A stretch of DNA of 64,000 bases from Pseudomonas leptonychotis. Its GTDB lineage: Bacteria; Pseudomonadota; Gammaproteobacteria; Pseudomonadales; Pseudomonadaceae. Both the position numbers and the translations under genes were made by a program. This document shows positions 17,133 through 27,055 of this stretch, piece by piece. The notes under the pieces are model-generated. The model worked only from the letters and a program-made list of their open reading frames with translations, made no database searches and was not told the origin of the DNA. Each line of letters opens with the position of its first letter. Position 1 is the first letter of the stretch. Where the stretch lies: the NCBI RefSeq assembly GCF_004920405.1, contig NZ_RFLV01000006.1, forward strand, positions 132,279 to 196,278, given 5' to 3'.

Positions 17133-18932
17133 TTAACTATCCAACCTGAGTACAGCAAGGAAGGCTTCCTGCGGGATTTCCACATTACCGACCTGCTTCA
17201 TGCGTTTCTTACCGGCCTTCTGCTTTTCTAGCAGCTTGCGTTTACGGCTGACGTCACCGCCGTAGCATTTGGCCAATACGTTTTTACGCAGCGCTTTGAC
17301 CGTAGTCCGCGCAACGATCTGCCCACCAATAGCAGCCTGAATCGCCACATCAAACATTTGCCGAGGAATCAGCTCTTTCATCTTCTCGGTCAATGCACGA
17401 CCTTTGTAGTGGGCGTTGTCACGGTGCACGATCAACGCCAAGGCATCGACCTTCTCACCATTAATCAGTACATCCAACTTAACCAGATTGGCCGATTGAT
17501 AGCGATCAAAGTGATAGTCCAGCGAGGCATAACCGCGGCTGGTGGATTTAAGGCGGTCGAAGAAGTCCAACACCACTTCGTTCATCGGCAAATCGTAAGT
17601 CACCTGCACCTGAGAACCGAGGAACAACATGTCGTGCTGTACGCCACGTTTCTCGATGCACAGGGTAATCACGTTACCCAGATGCTCCTGAGGCACCAGG
17701 ATATTGGCACGCACGATCGGCTCGCGCATATCTTCAATTGCTGACAGGTCGGGAAGTTTCGACGGGTTATCGACGTAAATCGTCTCACCGGTCTTGAGCA
17801 ACAATTCGAAAATCACCGTCGGAGCGGTGGTGATCAGGTCCAGGTCGTACTCGCGTTCCAGACGTTCCTGAATGATCTCCATGTGCAGCATACCGAGGAA
17901 GCCACAACGAAAGCCAAAGCCCAATGCATCCGAGCTTTCCGGGGTGTACTGCAAGGAGGAGTCGTTCAACGTGAGCTTTTGCAGGGCCTCACGGAAGTCC
18001 TCGAAATCATCGGAGCTGACCGGGAACAGGCCGGCATAAACCTGCGGCTGAATACGCTTGAAGCCCGGCAATACATCAACATCAGGCGTCGAACTCAAGG
18101 TCAGGGTGTCGCCCACAGGGGCCCCGTGAATATCCTTGATGCCGGCAATGATAAAGCCCACCTCACCCGCTTTGAGATCAGCAGTGGCGGTGTGCTTGGG
18201 GTTGAACACACCCACACTGTCGACCAGGTGAATCTTGCCGGTGGATTTCACCAACACTTTGTCACCTTTCTTAATCCGCCCATGGCGCACACGCACCAAG
18301 GAAACCACGCCCAGGTAGTTGTCAAACCAAGAATCGATGATCAAGGCTTGTAGCGGATCTTCGATATTGCCGGTTGGCGCTGGAATGATCTGCACCAAGC
18401 GCTCAAGCACCTCATCGACACCCAGGCCGGTCTTGGCGCTGCAGGTCACTGCATCGGTGGCATCAATGCCGATGATCTTCTCAATCTCTTCTTTGACTCG
18501 GTCTGGATCGGCTTGCGGCAAGTCGATCTTGTTCAGCACCGGCATGACTTCAAGGCCCTGCTCGATAGCCGTGTAGCAGTTGGCAACCGATTGCGCTTCA
18601 ACACCTTGGCCCGCATCGACCACCAGCAGCGCACCTTCACAGGCGGCCAGCGAGCGGCTGACTTCATAGGTGAAGTCGACGTGGCCGGGGGTATCAATAA
18701 AATTCAACTGATAGGTAACGCCGTCACGGGCTTTGTAATACAGCGTGACGCTGTGCGCCTTGATGGTGATACCGCGCTCGCGTTCGAGATCCATGGAATC
18801 CAGTACCTGGGCTTCCATTTCACGATCGGCCAAGCCGCCACACATCTGGATAAAACGGTCAGCCAGGGTCGACTTGCCGTGGTCAATGTGGGCGATGATG
18901 GAGAAATTGCGGATATGACTCAAATCACTCAC
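17133..18932 (-). CDS. lepA: Elongation factor 4 (LepA)
   Basis: A 599-residue translational GTPase of exactly the typical length. Seen: G1 [11 protein letters not shown]2 RGITIKA, G3 DTPGHVDF, G4 NKIDLP, and the LepA-specific C-terminal domain with [26 protein letters not shown] (quoted in part). It acts on stalled or initiating ribosomes. It is first gene of the lepA-lepB unit; a terminator from mucD lies about 110 bases upstream of its start. Confidence 0.98.
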   Translation of the reverse strand: MSDLSHIRNFSIIAHIDHGKSTLADRFIQMCGGLADREMEAQVLDSMDLERERGITIKAHSVTLYYKARDGVTYQLNFIDTPGHVDFTYEVSRSLAACEGALLVVDAGQGVEAQSVANCYTAIEQGLEVMPVLNKIDLPQADPDRVKEEIEKIIGIDATDAVTCSAKTGLGVDEVLERLVQIIPAPTGNIEDPLQALIIDSWFDNYLGVVSLVRVRHGRIKKGDKVLVKSTGKIHLVDSVGVFNPKHTATADLKAGEVGFIIAGIKDIHGAPVGDTLTLSSTPDVDVLPGFKRIQPQVYAGLFPVSSDDFEDFREALQKLTLNDSSLQYTPESSDALGFGFRCGFLGMLHMEIIQERLEREYDLDLITTAPTVIFELLLKTGETIYVDNPSKLPDLSAIEDMREPIVRANILVPQEHLGNVITLCIEKRGVQHDMLFLGSQVQVTYDLPMNEVVLDFFDRLKSTSRGYASLDYHFDRYQSANLVKLDVLINGEKVDALALIVHRDNAHYKGRALTEKMKELIPRQMFDVAIQAAIGGQIVARTTVKALRKNVLAKCYGGDVSRKRKLLEKQKAGKKRMKQVGNVEIPQEAFLAVLRLDS

Positions 18933-19038
18933 GGATCAACACTCGAAAAGGTCGCAGGCGACTGCCCGCCGAAAATAGCCGCGAAGTGTACCCGAAAGCC
19001 ACCTTGCACGTCATCAAGGCCGCGAAGCAGCACAATGG

Positions 19039-19064
19039 AAAAGGGCGACCGAAGTCGCCCTTTC
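19039..19064 (-). terminator. Rho-independent terminator of the algU-mucABCD operon
   Basis: On the minus strand: AAAGGGCGAC-TTCG-GTCGCCCTTTT, a perfect stem with the stable TTCG tetraloop followed by T residues. It starts about 16 bases past the mucD stop. Confidence 0.9.
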
Positions 19065-19079
19065 ACCCAACTAACGTCG

Positions 19080-20516
19080 TTAATCGGCCAGTTTGAAGGT
19101 GATAAAACTGGCGCGCCCCTGACGCAACACGCGCATCGAGACAGAACGATTTTTCGGCAGCGCCTGTGCCACCTCAGTAAAAGTCTTGGCAGAATTGATC
19201 GCTTGATTGTTCAGGTGGGTAACCACATCGCCCGGACGCAAGCCAATCAGAGCCGCAGGCCCCTCCTGCACCTCGGAGATCACCACCCCCCCATTCAAAT
19301 CAAGACCCTTCTTCTGCTCAGCGGTCAGCTCAACCACTTTGACACCCAGACGATTGCTGCTGCGCTCAACCCCTGAGGCGGTGTTGCCTGCCAAGGTTTC
19401 GCCATCCTCAGGCAGCGCACCAATGGTCAACCGCAACTTCTTGCGTGCGCCATCACGCACCACGTCCAACTCGGCAGTGGTGCCAGGCTTAAGCGCACCA
19501 ACCAGATGCGGCAAATCGGCAGACATGATGATCGACTTGCCGTCCAAACTGAGGATGACATCACCGACCTGTAAGCCACCCTTGGCGGCAGGCCCCTCCT
19601 CCAGCACTTGGGCTACCAGCGCACCAGCTGGTTTATCCAGACCAAACGACTCCGCCAGATCCTTGTTCACTTCCTGAATAACCACACCCAACCAGCCACG
19701 ACTGACCTTACCGTCCGACTTAAGCTGATCAGCCACATCCATGGCCACACTCATGGGGATCGCAAACGACAGACCCATAAAGCCGCCGGAACGGGTGAAA
19801 ATCTGCGAGTTGATACCGACCACTTCACCTGCCAGGTTGAACAACGGGCCACCAGAGTTACCCGGATTGATCGCCACGTCAGTCTGAATGAACGGCACAT
19901 AGCTCTCGTTCGGCAGACTACGGCCTTTAGCACTGACAATCCCGGCAGTTACCGAGTGATCAAAACCGAAAGGTGAGCCGATCGCCAAAACCCACTCGCC
20001 CACTTTCAACTCTTCGGACTTACCTAGTTTGACGGTCGGCAGGCCTGAACCCTCAACCTTGAGCAACGCCACATCGCTGCGCGGGTCAGCACCAATCAAT
20101 TTGGCTTCCAACTCACTGCGGTCAGAGAGGCGCACGATAATCTCATCGGCGTCAGCCACCACATGGTTGTTGGTCAGCACATAACCATCAGCAGAAATGA
20201 TAAAGCCCGAGCCTAGCGACTGAGCCTCACGCTGACGACCGCCACTTGGTGCGCGCGGCACTTGAGGTATGTTGCGCTCGAAGAACTCCCGAAACATCGG
20301 CGGCAGGCCTTCCAAATCAGGCACATTGAGCTGGCCACTGCCAGCCACCGCACGATCCGGCATCTTTTGCCGGGTACTGATATTGACGACCGCCGGTGAT
20401 GCTTGCTCAACCAGCTCGGTGAAATCCGGCAAGCTCGCTTGAGCAAACAATGTTTGCCCCATCAGCAGCACAGCAAATAACCCACTAAAAGAAGATTTCA
20501 GACCAAGCTTCGACAT
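19080..20516 (-). CDS. mucD: Periplasmic serine protease MucD (DegP/HtrA family)
   Basis: A 478-residue periplasmic protease/chaperone: signal peptide at about 1-27, trypsin-like domain with His in TNNHVVADADE, Asp in RSDVALLKVEG and Ser in NPGNSGGPLF, then two PDZ domains (about 265-360 and 375-470, each with a PAxxGLxxGDV core). In Pseudomonas MucD degrades misfolded envelope proteins and restrains AlgU activity. The ATG at 20516 is preferred because GGGGAG sits just upstream; the frame extends four codons further. It is the last gene of the algU operon. Confidence 0.96.
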   Translation of the reverse strand: MSKLGLKSSFSGLFAVLLMGQTLFAQASLPDFTELVEQASPAVVNISTRQKMPDRAVAGSGQLNVPDLEGLPPMFREFFERNIPQVPRAPSGGRQREAQSLGSGFIISADGYVLTNNHVVADADEIIVRLSDRSELEAKLIGADPRSDVALLKVEGSGLPTVKLGKSEELKVGEWVLAIGSPFGFDHSVTAGIVSAKGRSLPNESYVPFIQTDVAINPGNSGGPLFNLAGEVVGINSQIFTRSGGFMGLSFAIPMSVAMDVADQLKSDGKVSRGWLGVVIQEVNKDLAESFGLDKPAGALVAQVLEEGPAAKGGLQVGDVILSLDGKSIIMSADLPHLVGALKPGTTAELDVVRDGARKKLRLTIGALPEDGETLAGNTASGVERSSNRLGVKVVELTAEQKKGLDLNGGVVISEVQEGPAALIGLRPGDVVTHLNNQAINSAKTFTEVAQALPKNRSVSMRVLRQGRASFITFKLAD

Positions 20517-20545
20517 ACAACTCCCCATCTAGGTCAGCAAAAGTC

Positions 20546-21001
20546 TCAAAAAGCTGTCGCGGCGCCCGCAAGCAAGGCACGCAACACTATAGGTTGTAAC
20601 GCCGGATCACCGGCCGTAATACGGCTGCGCCAGCGCACCGCGCAGCAGGCAAGCAGAAACCCGAGCAATGCACCGAGTATCACCCAAGGCTCACTTGCAC
20701 CCATTTGCTCAACCAAGACAGCGGCGCTAAATAATCCGAGCAATGGCAGCAGATAAACCAGTAAGGAACCGCGAACTAGCAGGTCTTCACGCACGCCGAT
20801 CATGACCGCATCACCAACACGCAGCTGCAGATTAGACAGCGCACGCACGTAACCACGCCGACTACTGGCACCGATCTGCTCAAGCAGGCCTTGGCCACAA
20901 CCGGCTTTAACCGAACAACTGGAACAGGTGCTTTTACGTAACGTTTCAACCCAGACTGCACCTGGCTCAACCGCTACAACACGCCCCTGCTCCTCAATCA
21001 C
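20546..21001 (-). CDS. mucC: SoxR-reducing/RseC-family protein MucC
   Basis: A 151-residue inner-membrane protein. The N-terminal part has clustered cysteines (CSSCSVKAGCGQGLL), as in RseC-family proteins; two hydrophobic helices lie at about 72-92 and 101-122. MucC modulates AlgU signalling or redox state in a way not well defined. Its ATG overlaps the mucB stop by 4 bases, and mucD follows after 29 bases. Confidence 0.93.
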   Translation of the reverse strand: MIEEQGRVVAVEPGAVWVETLRKSTCSSCSVKAGCGQGLLEQIGASSRRGYVRALSNLQLRVGDAVMIGVREDLLVRGSLLVYLLPLLGLFSAAVLVEQMGASEPWVILGALLGFLLACCAVRWRSRITAGDPALQPIVLRALLAGAATAF

Positions 21002-21960
21002 GGCACCACCTCGGCTGTAGAGCGCATCGACAAGGCCACGCGCTCTGCCGTTCCTAAGGGTATTTCGCCCACCACAGTGACCATGACATCACCGTCATCG
21101 GCCTTCAGGCGTCGTGAAACAACCACAGTCGGGCCAAGCTGGGTGCGAACATCCTCAACTGTAGCGCCGCGCAACGGTTCCATAAATACGGAAAAACGTA
21201 CCAGACCATCGCCATAAACCTGGCAGGCCACTGGTTCAGTCGATGCGGGACTGCGACGCTGGGTAACCGAATTCAAGCTAAACCCTGGTGGCAACCAGTC
21301 CGAGTGCCAAGCCTCAACCGCCTTCACCTGCATGGGCTGTAACCGCACGGGTCGGCACCCTGCCCCCGGCTCCAAACTTGAGTCCGCAGGCGTATCGGTT
21401 TGCAATTGAGTGAACTGCAAACGCTCCAGCAGCTGCCCCTTATCGCTCACCAACAAGGATTTCAACGGCAAGCCTGTTTGCTGATCAAGGTGCAGCTCAA
21501 TGCCATAACGATGCTGATCACGCGGCACCAACGCCAATACACTGGCAGCTCGTCCAGCCACGCGCGATTTACCCAGCACACGCAGCTCATACCACTCGCC
21601 TAACTGCTCTGCATCTAACGCCCTAGTGGGCCACAGTTGGCTATCGATCAATTGGTCAGCCAAGGCACCGCTGGCACACTGCACTTGACCATCAACGCGT
21701 AACACTTCCTGCGCCGAGCCATCCAGCTGCAGCAAGCGCTCACGCAATGCGCCGCCCTCGCCAACGCGATGCCAGACGCTGTGCGTCGAGAAGCTTCCAT
21801 TACGCTCATAGACAAAGGTGCCTTGAAAGCTTTGAGTGCGCTCAGCATCTGCCAAACGCTGCAACAAAGCCGCCCCCTCATCAGCAGCAACAGGCAATGC
21901 CAGCCAGCTACCCAGCAACAGGGCGCCAAAAGGAATAAAGCGCATGCGATTCCTTAACAA
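20998..21960 (-). CDS. mucB: Sigma-factor regulatory protein MucB (RseB)
   Basis: A 320-residue periplasmic protein with a signal peptide (hydrophobic segment about 8-25, ending LPVAA). The N-terminal lipoprotein-like domain begins LLQRLADAERTQSFQGTFVYERNG, diagnostic of RseB/MucB. MucB binds the periplasmic part of MucA and shields it from AlgW cleavage, releasing it when lipopolysaccharide intermediates accumulate. It starts 6 bases after mucA and overlaps mucC by 4 bases. Confidence 0.96.
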   Translation of the reverse strand: MLRNRMRFIPFGALLLGSWLALPVAADEGAALLQRLADAERTQSFQGTFVYERNGSFSTHSVWHRVGEGGALRERLLQLDGSAQEVLRVDGQVQCASGALADQLIDSQLWPTRALDAEQLGEWYELRVLGKSRVAGRAASVLALVPRDQHRYGIELHLDQQTGLPLKSLLVSDKGQLLERLQFTQLQTDTPADSSLEPGAGCRPVRLQPMQVKAVEAWHSDWLPPGFSLNSVTQRRSPASTEPVACQVYGDGLVRFSVFMEPLRGATVEDVRTQLGPTVVVSRRLKADDGDVMVTVVGEIPLGTAERVALSMRSTAEVVP

Positions 21961-21966
21961 CGGCGG

Positions 21967-22560
21967 TTAGCGGGTTTCCAAGCTGGCGGCGCGCGCATAA
22001 GGCAGCGCACCTTCACTGGTGCTCATTGCCGCTTGCTGCGCATGCTGACGTAAATAGGCCGGCAGACGCTGCTCATGCCAGCCCGGCTGGCCCTGACCTA
22101 CAGCGCTGGCCGTTGGCGTGGCTTGCTCTGCAGACGTATTAAAGCCTGCCAGCATGGCTGGACCGCTGACCTGAGGAATGTTCAGTACCGGTTGATTAGC
22201 CTGCTGAGCCAATTGCGCACCGGTAATGTCGTCTTGATTATAGAGGCGTACACCTGCCAGCACGGCCACGGTGACAGAAGCTGCAACAGCCAGACGACCT
22301 ACGGTGCGCCAAGGGCCGCGCTGTATTTGCTGCGCAACCGGGGCAGCATCGTCAGCCAGAGCTGCAGAGACGGCAGCGGCAATATCCAGGCGCGGCTCCA
22401 GCAATTCTTTATGCATAACTGCTCGGGCGATTTGGTAGCGCGACCAGGTTGCGCGCAACTCAGGGTCATCACTGGCCGCCAGCACTCGCCTTAGTTCAAG
22501 TTCATCCGCTTGGTTGTCCATAACCGCGGACAGCGATTCCTGCAGGGTTTCACGACTCAT
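21967..22560 (-). CDS. mucA: Anti-sigma factor MucA
   Basis: A 197-residue single-span protein. Cytoplasmic anti-sigma part at about 1-80 (MSRETLQESLSAVMDNQADELELRRVL), membrane helix at about 85-102 (VGRLAVAASVTVAVLAGV), then the periplasmic tail that MucB and the AlgW protease act on. The tail ends SLETR rather than a hydrophobic trio at the very end. The ATG at 22560 has AGAGGAA upstream and matches family starts; the open frame extends into the algU 3' region. The gene appears intact, so no mucoidy-type truncation is seen. Confidence 0.96.
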   Translation of the reverse strand: MSRETLQESLSAVMDNQADELELRRVLAASDDPELRATWSRYQIARAVMHKELLEPRLDIAAAVSAALADDAAPVAQQIQRGPWRTVGRLAVAASVTVAVLAGVRLYNQDDITGAQLAQQANQPVLNIPQVSGPAMLAGFNTSAEQATPTASAVGQGQPGWHEQRLPAYLRQHAQQAAMSTSEGALPYARAASLETR

Positions 22561-22591
22561 GGCGGTTCCTCTCTTGGCTGACGCCGCTGTC

Positions 22592-23173
22592 TCAGACTTC
22601 CTGCAACAACGGTTGCAGGGATCTATCAATGGCTTCACGCGCTCGAAAAATTCGCGAGCGCACAGTGCCGACTGGACATTGCATGACACTGGCAATGTCC
22701 TCGTAACTAAGACCATCAAATTCACGCAAGGTTAGGGCTGTGCGTAAATCTTCCGGCAATTGCTCAATACTGCGGTGCACAGTGCTTTCGATCTCATCGC
22801 GCAGCAGCAGACGCTCTGGCGACTCGATATCCTTGAGCGCATGGTCACCGTCATAAAACTCGGCATCTTCGGCACTCACATCACTGTCTGGCGGTCGCCG
22901 ACCGCGCGACACCAGATGGTTCTTCGCCGTATTAATGGCGATACGGTAAAGCCAGGTATAAAACGCACTGTCGCCGCGAAAATTACCCAATGCGCGGTAT
23001 GCCTTGACGAAGGCTTCCTGCGCCACATCCTGTGCTTCATGGGTGTCATGCACGAAACGCACGATCAACCCGAGAATCTTGTGCTGATACTTGAGCACCA
23101 ATAGATCAAATGCACGCTTGTCGCCACGCTGTACGCGCTCGACCAGCTGCTGATCATCTTCCTGGGTTAGCAT
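22592..23173 (-). CDS. algU: RNA polymerase sigma factor AlgU (RpoE, sigma-22)
   Basis: A 193-residue ECF sigma factor with region 2 (YQHKILGLIVRFVHDTHEAQDVAQEAFVKAYRAL) and region 4 (LPEDLRTALTLREFDGLSYEDIASVMQCPVGTVRSRIFRAREAI), each typical of RpoE-type sigmas. It directs the envelope-stress regulon, including alginate genes in species that have them, and its own operon. Two AlgU-type promoters lie upstream. It is held inactive by MucA, encoded 31 bases downstream. Confidence 0.98.
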   Translation of the reverse strand: MLTQEDDQQLVERVQRGDKRAFDLLVLKYQHKILGLIVRFVHDTHEAQDVAQEAFVKAYRALGNFRGDSAFYTWLYRIAINTAKNHLVSRGRRPPDSDVSAEDAEFYDGDHALKDIESPERLLLRDEIESTVHRSIEQLPEDLRTALTLREFDGLSYEDIASVMQCPVGTVRSRIFRAREAIDRSLQPLLQEV

Positions 23174-23231
23174 GAAAACTCCTCATAAGTGTTGAAGGAG
23201 CGAAACGCCAACCTGTGCATCGGTCTGCCAA

Positions 23232-23259
23232 AGTAGACTTGGGCATTGCGCAAAAGTTC
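23232..23259 (-). promoter_or_regulatory. Proximal AlgU-dependent promoter of algU
   Basis: On the minus strand GAACTT at 23259-23254 is followed, after a 16-base spacer, by TCTACT at 23237-23232. This fits the AlgU/sigma-E consensus GAACTT-N16/17-TCTGA and sits about 60 bases upstream of the algU start, supporting autoregulation. Confidence 0.75.
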
Positions 23260-23430
23260 GCTCCTTCAAACAAGCTTCCTGCAGAATACTTAAAAGTACT
23301 GCACGGAATGGTGCAGCAAGAGGGCTCCCGTGCTGCACAAATAATCTGACTCGCCCGCAGGCTAGACAACAACGCTGCAAGCCGTTGTGGAAATGCCAAA
23401 CCGTGGCAAATTTCCATTTAAACAACCGCC

Positions 23431-23458
23431 TATGGAACGCGAAACACTTAAAAAGTTC
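23431..23458 (-). promoter_or_regulatory. Candidate distal AlgU promoter of algU
   Basis: On the minus strand GGGAACTT (core GAACTT at 23458-23453), 16 bases, then TCCATA at 23436-23431. The -35 is perfect but the -10 matches only in part. P. aeruginosa algU has more than one AlgU-dependent promoter, so a second one is reasonable. Confidence 0.45.
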
Positions 23459-23487
23459 CCGAGCAACACACTTGGTCATAAGGCGGC

Positions 23488-23516
23488 TATTGTGCCGATC
23501 ACCCCCTCTATATACT
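23488..23516 (+). promoter_or_regulatory. Candidate vegetative promoter of nadB
   Basis: TATACT at 23511-23516 is a good -10, 28 bases upstream of the nadB start; TTGTGC at 23490-23495 could be a poor -35 with a short 15-base spacer. The whole 370-base gap between algU and nadB holds no credible gene besides these promoters. Confidence 0.35.
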
Positions 23517-23543
23517 AGTGGCCGCTTTTCGTGGAATTTGGAC

Positions 23544-25160
23544 ATGAGCCAACATTACCAACACGACGTTCTGGTTATCGGTAGCGGTGCAGCAGGCCTG
23601 ACACTGGCCCTCACGCTACCAGAGCACTTGCGCATTGCGGTGCTAAGCAAGGGCAATCTGTCCAACGGCTCCACTTACTGGGCTCAAGGCGGTGTAGCCG
23701 CTGTACTGGACGACACCGACACGATCGAATCGCATGTTGAGGACACCCTCAACGCCGGTGGTGGCCTGTGCCGTGAGGAGTCCGTGCGCTTCACCGTGGA
23801 ACACAGCCGCGAAGCCATCCAGTGGCTGATTGACCAAGGCGTGCCCTTTACTCGCGATGACCAGACCGCCCGCGAAGACGGCGGTTTTGAATTCCACCTG
23901 ACCCGTGAGGGCGGCCACAGCCACCGCCGTATCATTCACGCGGCCGACGCCACTGGCGCTGCAATATTCAATACCCTGCTAGAGCAAGCCAAGCAGCGGC
24001 GTAATGTCGAGCTACTGGAGCAGCGCGTCGCCGTCGACCTAATTACCGAGCGCAAACTCGGCCTGAGCGGTGAGCGCTGCCTCGGCGCCTATGTACTTAA
24101 TCGCGCCAGCGGTGAGGTCGACACCTTCAGTGCACGCTTTGTAATTCTCGCCACTGGCGGCGCCGCCAAGGTTTACCTGTACACCAGCAACCCGGACGGC
24201 GCTTGCGGTGACGGCATCGCCATGGCCTGGCGCGCCGGCTGCCGGGTCGGCAACCTGGAATTCAACCAGTTCCATCCGACCTGCCTGTACCACCCCAAAG
24301 CCAAGAGTTTTCTGGTCACCGAAGCACTGCGCGGCGAAGGAGCGTTGCTCAAGCTACCCAATGGCGAACGGTTTATGCCGCGTTTCGATGAACGTGCCGA
24401 ACTGGCACCGCGCGACATCGTCGCCCGCGCCATCGACCATGAGATGAAACGCCTAGGGGTTGATTGCGTATTCCTAGACATCAGCCATAAACCGGCGGAT
24501 TTTGTGAAGTCGCACTTCCCCACCGTCTACGAACGCTGCCTGGACTTCGGCATCGACATCACCAAAGAGCCGATTCCTGTAGTGCCTGCCGCGCATTACA
24601 CCTGCGGCGGCGTAGTAGTCGACCAGAACGGACATACCGACGTACCGGGCCTGTATGCCATTGGTGAAACCAGCTTTACCGGCTTGCACGGCGCTAATCG
24701 CATGGCCAGCAACTCGCTGCTGGAGTGCTTCGTTTATGCGCGCTCGGCGGCGGCCGACATCGTCAGCAAGCTGAATCAGATACAAGCACCCGCGGCGCTG
24801 CCCAGCTGGGATGCCAGCCAAGTCACCGACTCAGACGAAGACGTGATCATTGCGCACAACTGGGACGAACTGCGACGCTTTATGTGGGACTACGTGGGCA
24901 TCGTGCGCACCAACAAGCGCCTACAACGCGCCGAACACCGAGTGCGCCTGCTGCTCGACGAGATCGACGAGTTTTACAGCAATTACAAGGTCAGCCGCGA
25001 CCTGATCGAGCTACGCAACCTGGCTCAGGTCGCCGAGCTGATGATCCGCTCGGCTATGCTGCGCCATGAAAGTCGCGGCCTGCATTACACCCTGGACTAT
25101 CCGCAGCAACTGAGCGAGGCCAAGGACACTATTTTACTGCCGCCCACCTATGGCGACTGA
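23544..25160 (+). CDS. nadB: L-aspartate oxidase NadB
   Basis: A 538-residue flavoprotein that oxidises L-aspartate to iminoaspartate, first step of de novo NAD synthesis. Seen: FAD-binding [15 protein letters not shown] at residues 9-23, [15 protein letters not shown], the active-site HxxGGxxxD-type sequence [15 protein letters not shown], and [12 protein letters not shown]. Length equals the usual value. The ATG at 23544 has GGAA about 9 bases upstream. Divergent from algU, the conserved Pseudomonas arrangement. Its 3' end overlaps the convergent cptA-like gene by 32 bases. Confidence 0.98.
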   Translation: MSQHYQHDVLVIGSGAAGLTLALTLPEHLRIAVLSKGNLSNGSTYWAQGGVAAVLDDTDTIESHVEDTLNAGGGLCREESVRFTVEHSREAIQWLIDQGVPFTRDDQTAREDGGFEFHLTREGGHSHRRIIHAADATGAAIFNTLLEQAKQRRNVELLEQRVAVDLITERKLGLSGERCLGAYVLNRASGEVDTFSARFVILATGGAAKVYLYTSNPDGACGDGIAMAWRAGCRVGNLEFNQFHPTCLYHPKAKSFLVTEALRGEGALLKLPNGERFMPRFDERAELAPRDIVARAIDHEMKRLGVDCVFLDISHKPADFVKSHFPTVYERCLDFGIDITKEPIPVVPAAHYTCGGVVVDQNGHTDVPGLYAIGETSFTGLHGANRMASNSLLECFVYARSAAADIVSKLNQIQAPAALPSWDASQVTDSDEDVIIAHNWDELRRFMWDYVGIVRTNKRLQRAEHRVRLLLDEIDEFYSNYKVSRDLIELRNLAQVAELMIRSAMLRHESRGLHYTLDYPQQLSEAKDTILLPPTYGD

Positions 25161-25581
25161 ATTTCAATCGCACCCGTAAGCGCCGATGCTGATCGCGCGG
25201 CAGGCTGTCGCGGGCCACGCACAACGCATGCACGCGCCGCTGACCGGCCAGACGAAAGCGCAGCAATACAGCCAACGGCAATGCCAGGCTATCGGGGTGC
25301 AGCTCGATTGGCTGCCAACCTTTAAGCTCGCTGCGCACTTGCCAACCATCAGACGTGCACCGCAGCGCTCGATAGGCCGCAGGCCTGCTCAGTAACAGGT
25401 GCCTCGGCACGACCCAGAGAGCATGCGCCATACAGAACGCCACACCCAGTAACCGCGCCCACAGTGGAAAATCCACCAGCGCCACACTGAGCAGCGCCAA
25501 CCCCTGAATCAGGACATAGCCGGCCAGCAGCAACCGCGATGGCTGCCACTGACACTCGAACACATCACTTGGGCTGGACAC
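25129..25581 (-). CDS. YgfX/CptA-family membrane protein
   Basis: A 150-residue protein with two hydrophobic helices at about 17-36 and 40-58, then a basic C-terminal domain. This architecture and position directly after sdhE is that of the YgfX (CptA) family, proposed in E. coli to be the toxin-like partner of SdhE/YgfY that affects cytoskeletal proteins, although that interpretation is disputed. It overlaps sdhE by 17 bases and its last 32 bases overlap the 3' end of convergent nadB. Confidence 0.75.
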   Translation of the reverse strand: MSSPSDVFECQWQPSRLLLAGYVLIQGLALLSVALVDFPLWARLLGVAFCMAHALWVVPRHLLLSRPAAYRALRCTSDGWQVRSELKGWQPIELHPDSLALPLAVLLRFRLAGQRRVHALCVARDSLPRDQHRRLRVRLKFSRHRWAAVK

Positions 25582-25819
25582 GATCCAGAATCATCCGAAC
25601 CATGCGCTTAAGATCCGCGTCATCCGGCTCGTTACGCTGCATAAACCAGCCGAACATGTCCTGGTCTTCGCACTCAAGCAGCTTGCGATAGCGCTCACGG
25701 TCATCGGCATCAAGGTGCGGGTACACCTCTTTAACGAACGGCACCAACAACACATCCAACTCCAGCATGCCGCGGCGGCTGTGCCAAAAAAGACGATTGA
25801 GTTCAACCGAGTCAACCAT
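25565..25819 (-). CDS. sdhE: FAD assembly factor SdhE
   Basis: An 84-residue protein of the SdhE/YgfY family that promotes covalent flavinylation of succinate dehydrogenase. The hallmark [14 protein letters not shown] is at about residues 16-29 (RGxxE motif), and [12 protein letters not shown] follows. The ATG at 25819 is chosen because AGGAG lies 8 bases upstream; an earlier start would add 11 residues across that site. It is translationally coupled to the YgfX-like gene. Confidence 0.94.
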   Translation of the reverse strand: MVDSVELNRLFWHSRRGMLELDVLLVPFVKEVYPHLDADDRERYRKLLECEDQDMFGWFMQRNEPDDADLKRMVRMILDRVQPK

Positions 25820-26056
25820 GGGTATGCTCCTTGAAAAATGGCATGCAGCCACTTTTAACGTCGTTCAGCGACGGCCCGAAGGGTGGCCGCCACGCATGGC
25901 AGACCAGAAATAAGGCGCGCAGTATACCGATGAAAAGCGCCTCTGTTGATCGCAGGCATGCAATGCGCCGCAACCAAGCTACTGCAAGCGCTGACAAGGC
26001 GCGAGGCGCGCTCTATGATGAGCCCCCTACTTTTATCCAACGACACCTAATCCACC

Positions 26057-26998
26057 ATGGCCGACACCGCGTTTTATTGCACCCTCAGCCACGAAGGCAT
26101 CCTCGCCCTACGCGGCCCGGACGCCAACAAGTTCCTCCAGGGCCAAGTCACTTGCAACCTCAATTACCTGAGTGATAGCCAGTGCAGCCTGGGCGCACGC
26201 TGCACACCCAAAGGTCGTATGCAGTCGAGCTTTCGCATCGTCAGCGTAACCGACGGCTACTTGCTGGCCATGGCCAACGAACTGCTTGAAGCACAACTGA
26301 CCGACCTGAAGAAATACGCAGTCTTCAGCAAATCCAAACTCACCGACGAAAGTCAGGATTGGCTGCGCTTTGGCCTTAACGGCGCCGATGATGCCCTGCG
26401 CAGCCTTGGCCTGGAGCTGCCAGCAGATGCTGACAGTGTGGTACGCCACCAAGAACTACTGGCTTTGCGCCTGAGCGATGGGCGGGCCGAATTGTGGGTA
26501 CCCGCCGCACAAGCCGAAGCGGTAAAGGCTCAACTGGCCGCACAACTACCCGAAGCGCCACTCAATGACTGGCTGCTGGCGCAAATACGCGCCGGCATTG
26601 GCCAGGTCATGGGCAGCACGCGCGAGCTGTTTATTCCGCAGATGATCAACCTGCAGGCCGTGGGCGGCGTCAGCTTCAAAAAAGGTTGCTACACCGGCCA
26701 GGAAATCGTTGCGCGCATGCAGTACCTGGGCAAACTCAAACGGCGCCTGTATCGCTTAGAGCTGCATGACAGCCAAGTACCAGAGCCGGCCACTGCACTG
26801 TTTTCTTCCGCGCGCGCCTCCAGTGTCGGCGAAGTGGTATTGGCTGCACGCAGCGGAACAGGCGTCGAACTGCTCGCCGTTCTGCAGGACGAGGCGGCAC
26901 TCGATGGTCATATTCACCTGGGTTCTGCCGAGGGCAGCACGCTGAGCGTGCTTGATTTGCCGTATACACTGGACTCAAACCGCGAAATACAGCGCTGA
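26057..26998 (+). CDS. ygfZ: tRNA-modifying/iron-sulfur repair protein YgfZ
   Basis: A 313-residue folate-binding protein related to the glycine-cleavage T-protein. The signature KGCYTGQEIVARMQYLGKLKRR is visible at about residues 213-234 (core KGCYTGQE with the conserved Cys). YgfZ supports iron-sulfur enzymes such as MiaB. It is divergent from sdhE, a common pairing, and followed after about 60 bases by an HDOD gene. Confidence 0.94.
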   Translation: MADTAFYCTLSHEGILALRGPDANKFLQGQVTCNLNYLSDSQCSLGARCTPKGRMQSSFRIVSVTDGYLLAMANELLEAQLTDLKKYAVFSKSKLTDESQDWLRFGLNGADDALRSLGLELPADADSVVRHQELLALRLSDGRAELWVPAAQAEAVKAQLAAQLPEAPLNDWLLAQIRAGIGQVMGSTRELFIPQMINLQAVGGVSFKKGCYTGQEIVARMQYLGKLKRRLYRLELHDSQVPEPATALFSSARASSVGEVVLAARSGTGVELLAVLQDEAALDGHIHLGSAEGSTLSVLDLPYTLDSNREIQR

Positions 26999-27055
26999 GC
27001 CCCGCACAACCCTTACTACACTTACTATTGCCTCGCCGCCTAAAGAGAATTTTTC

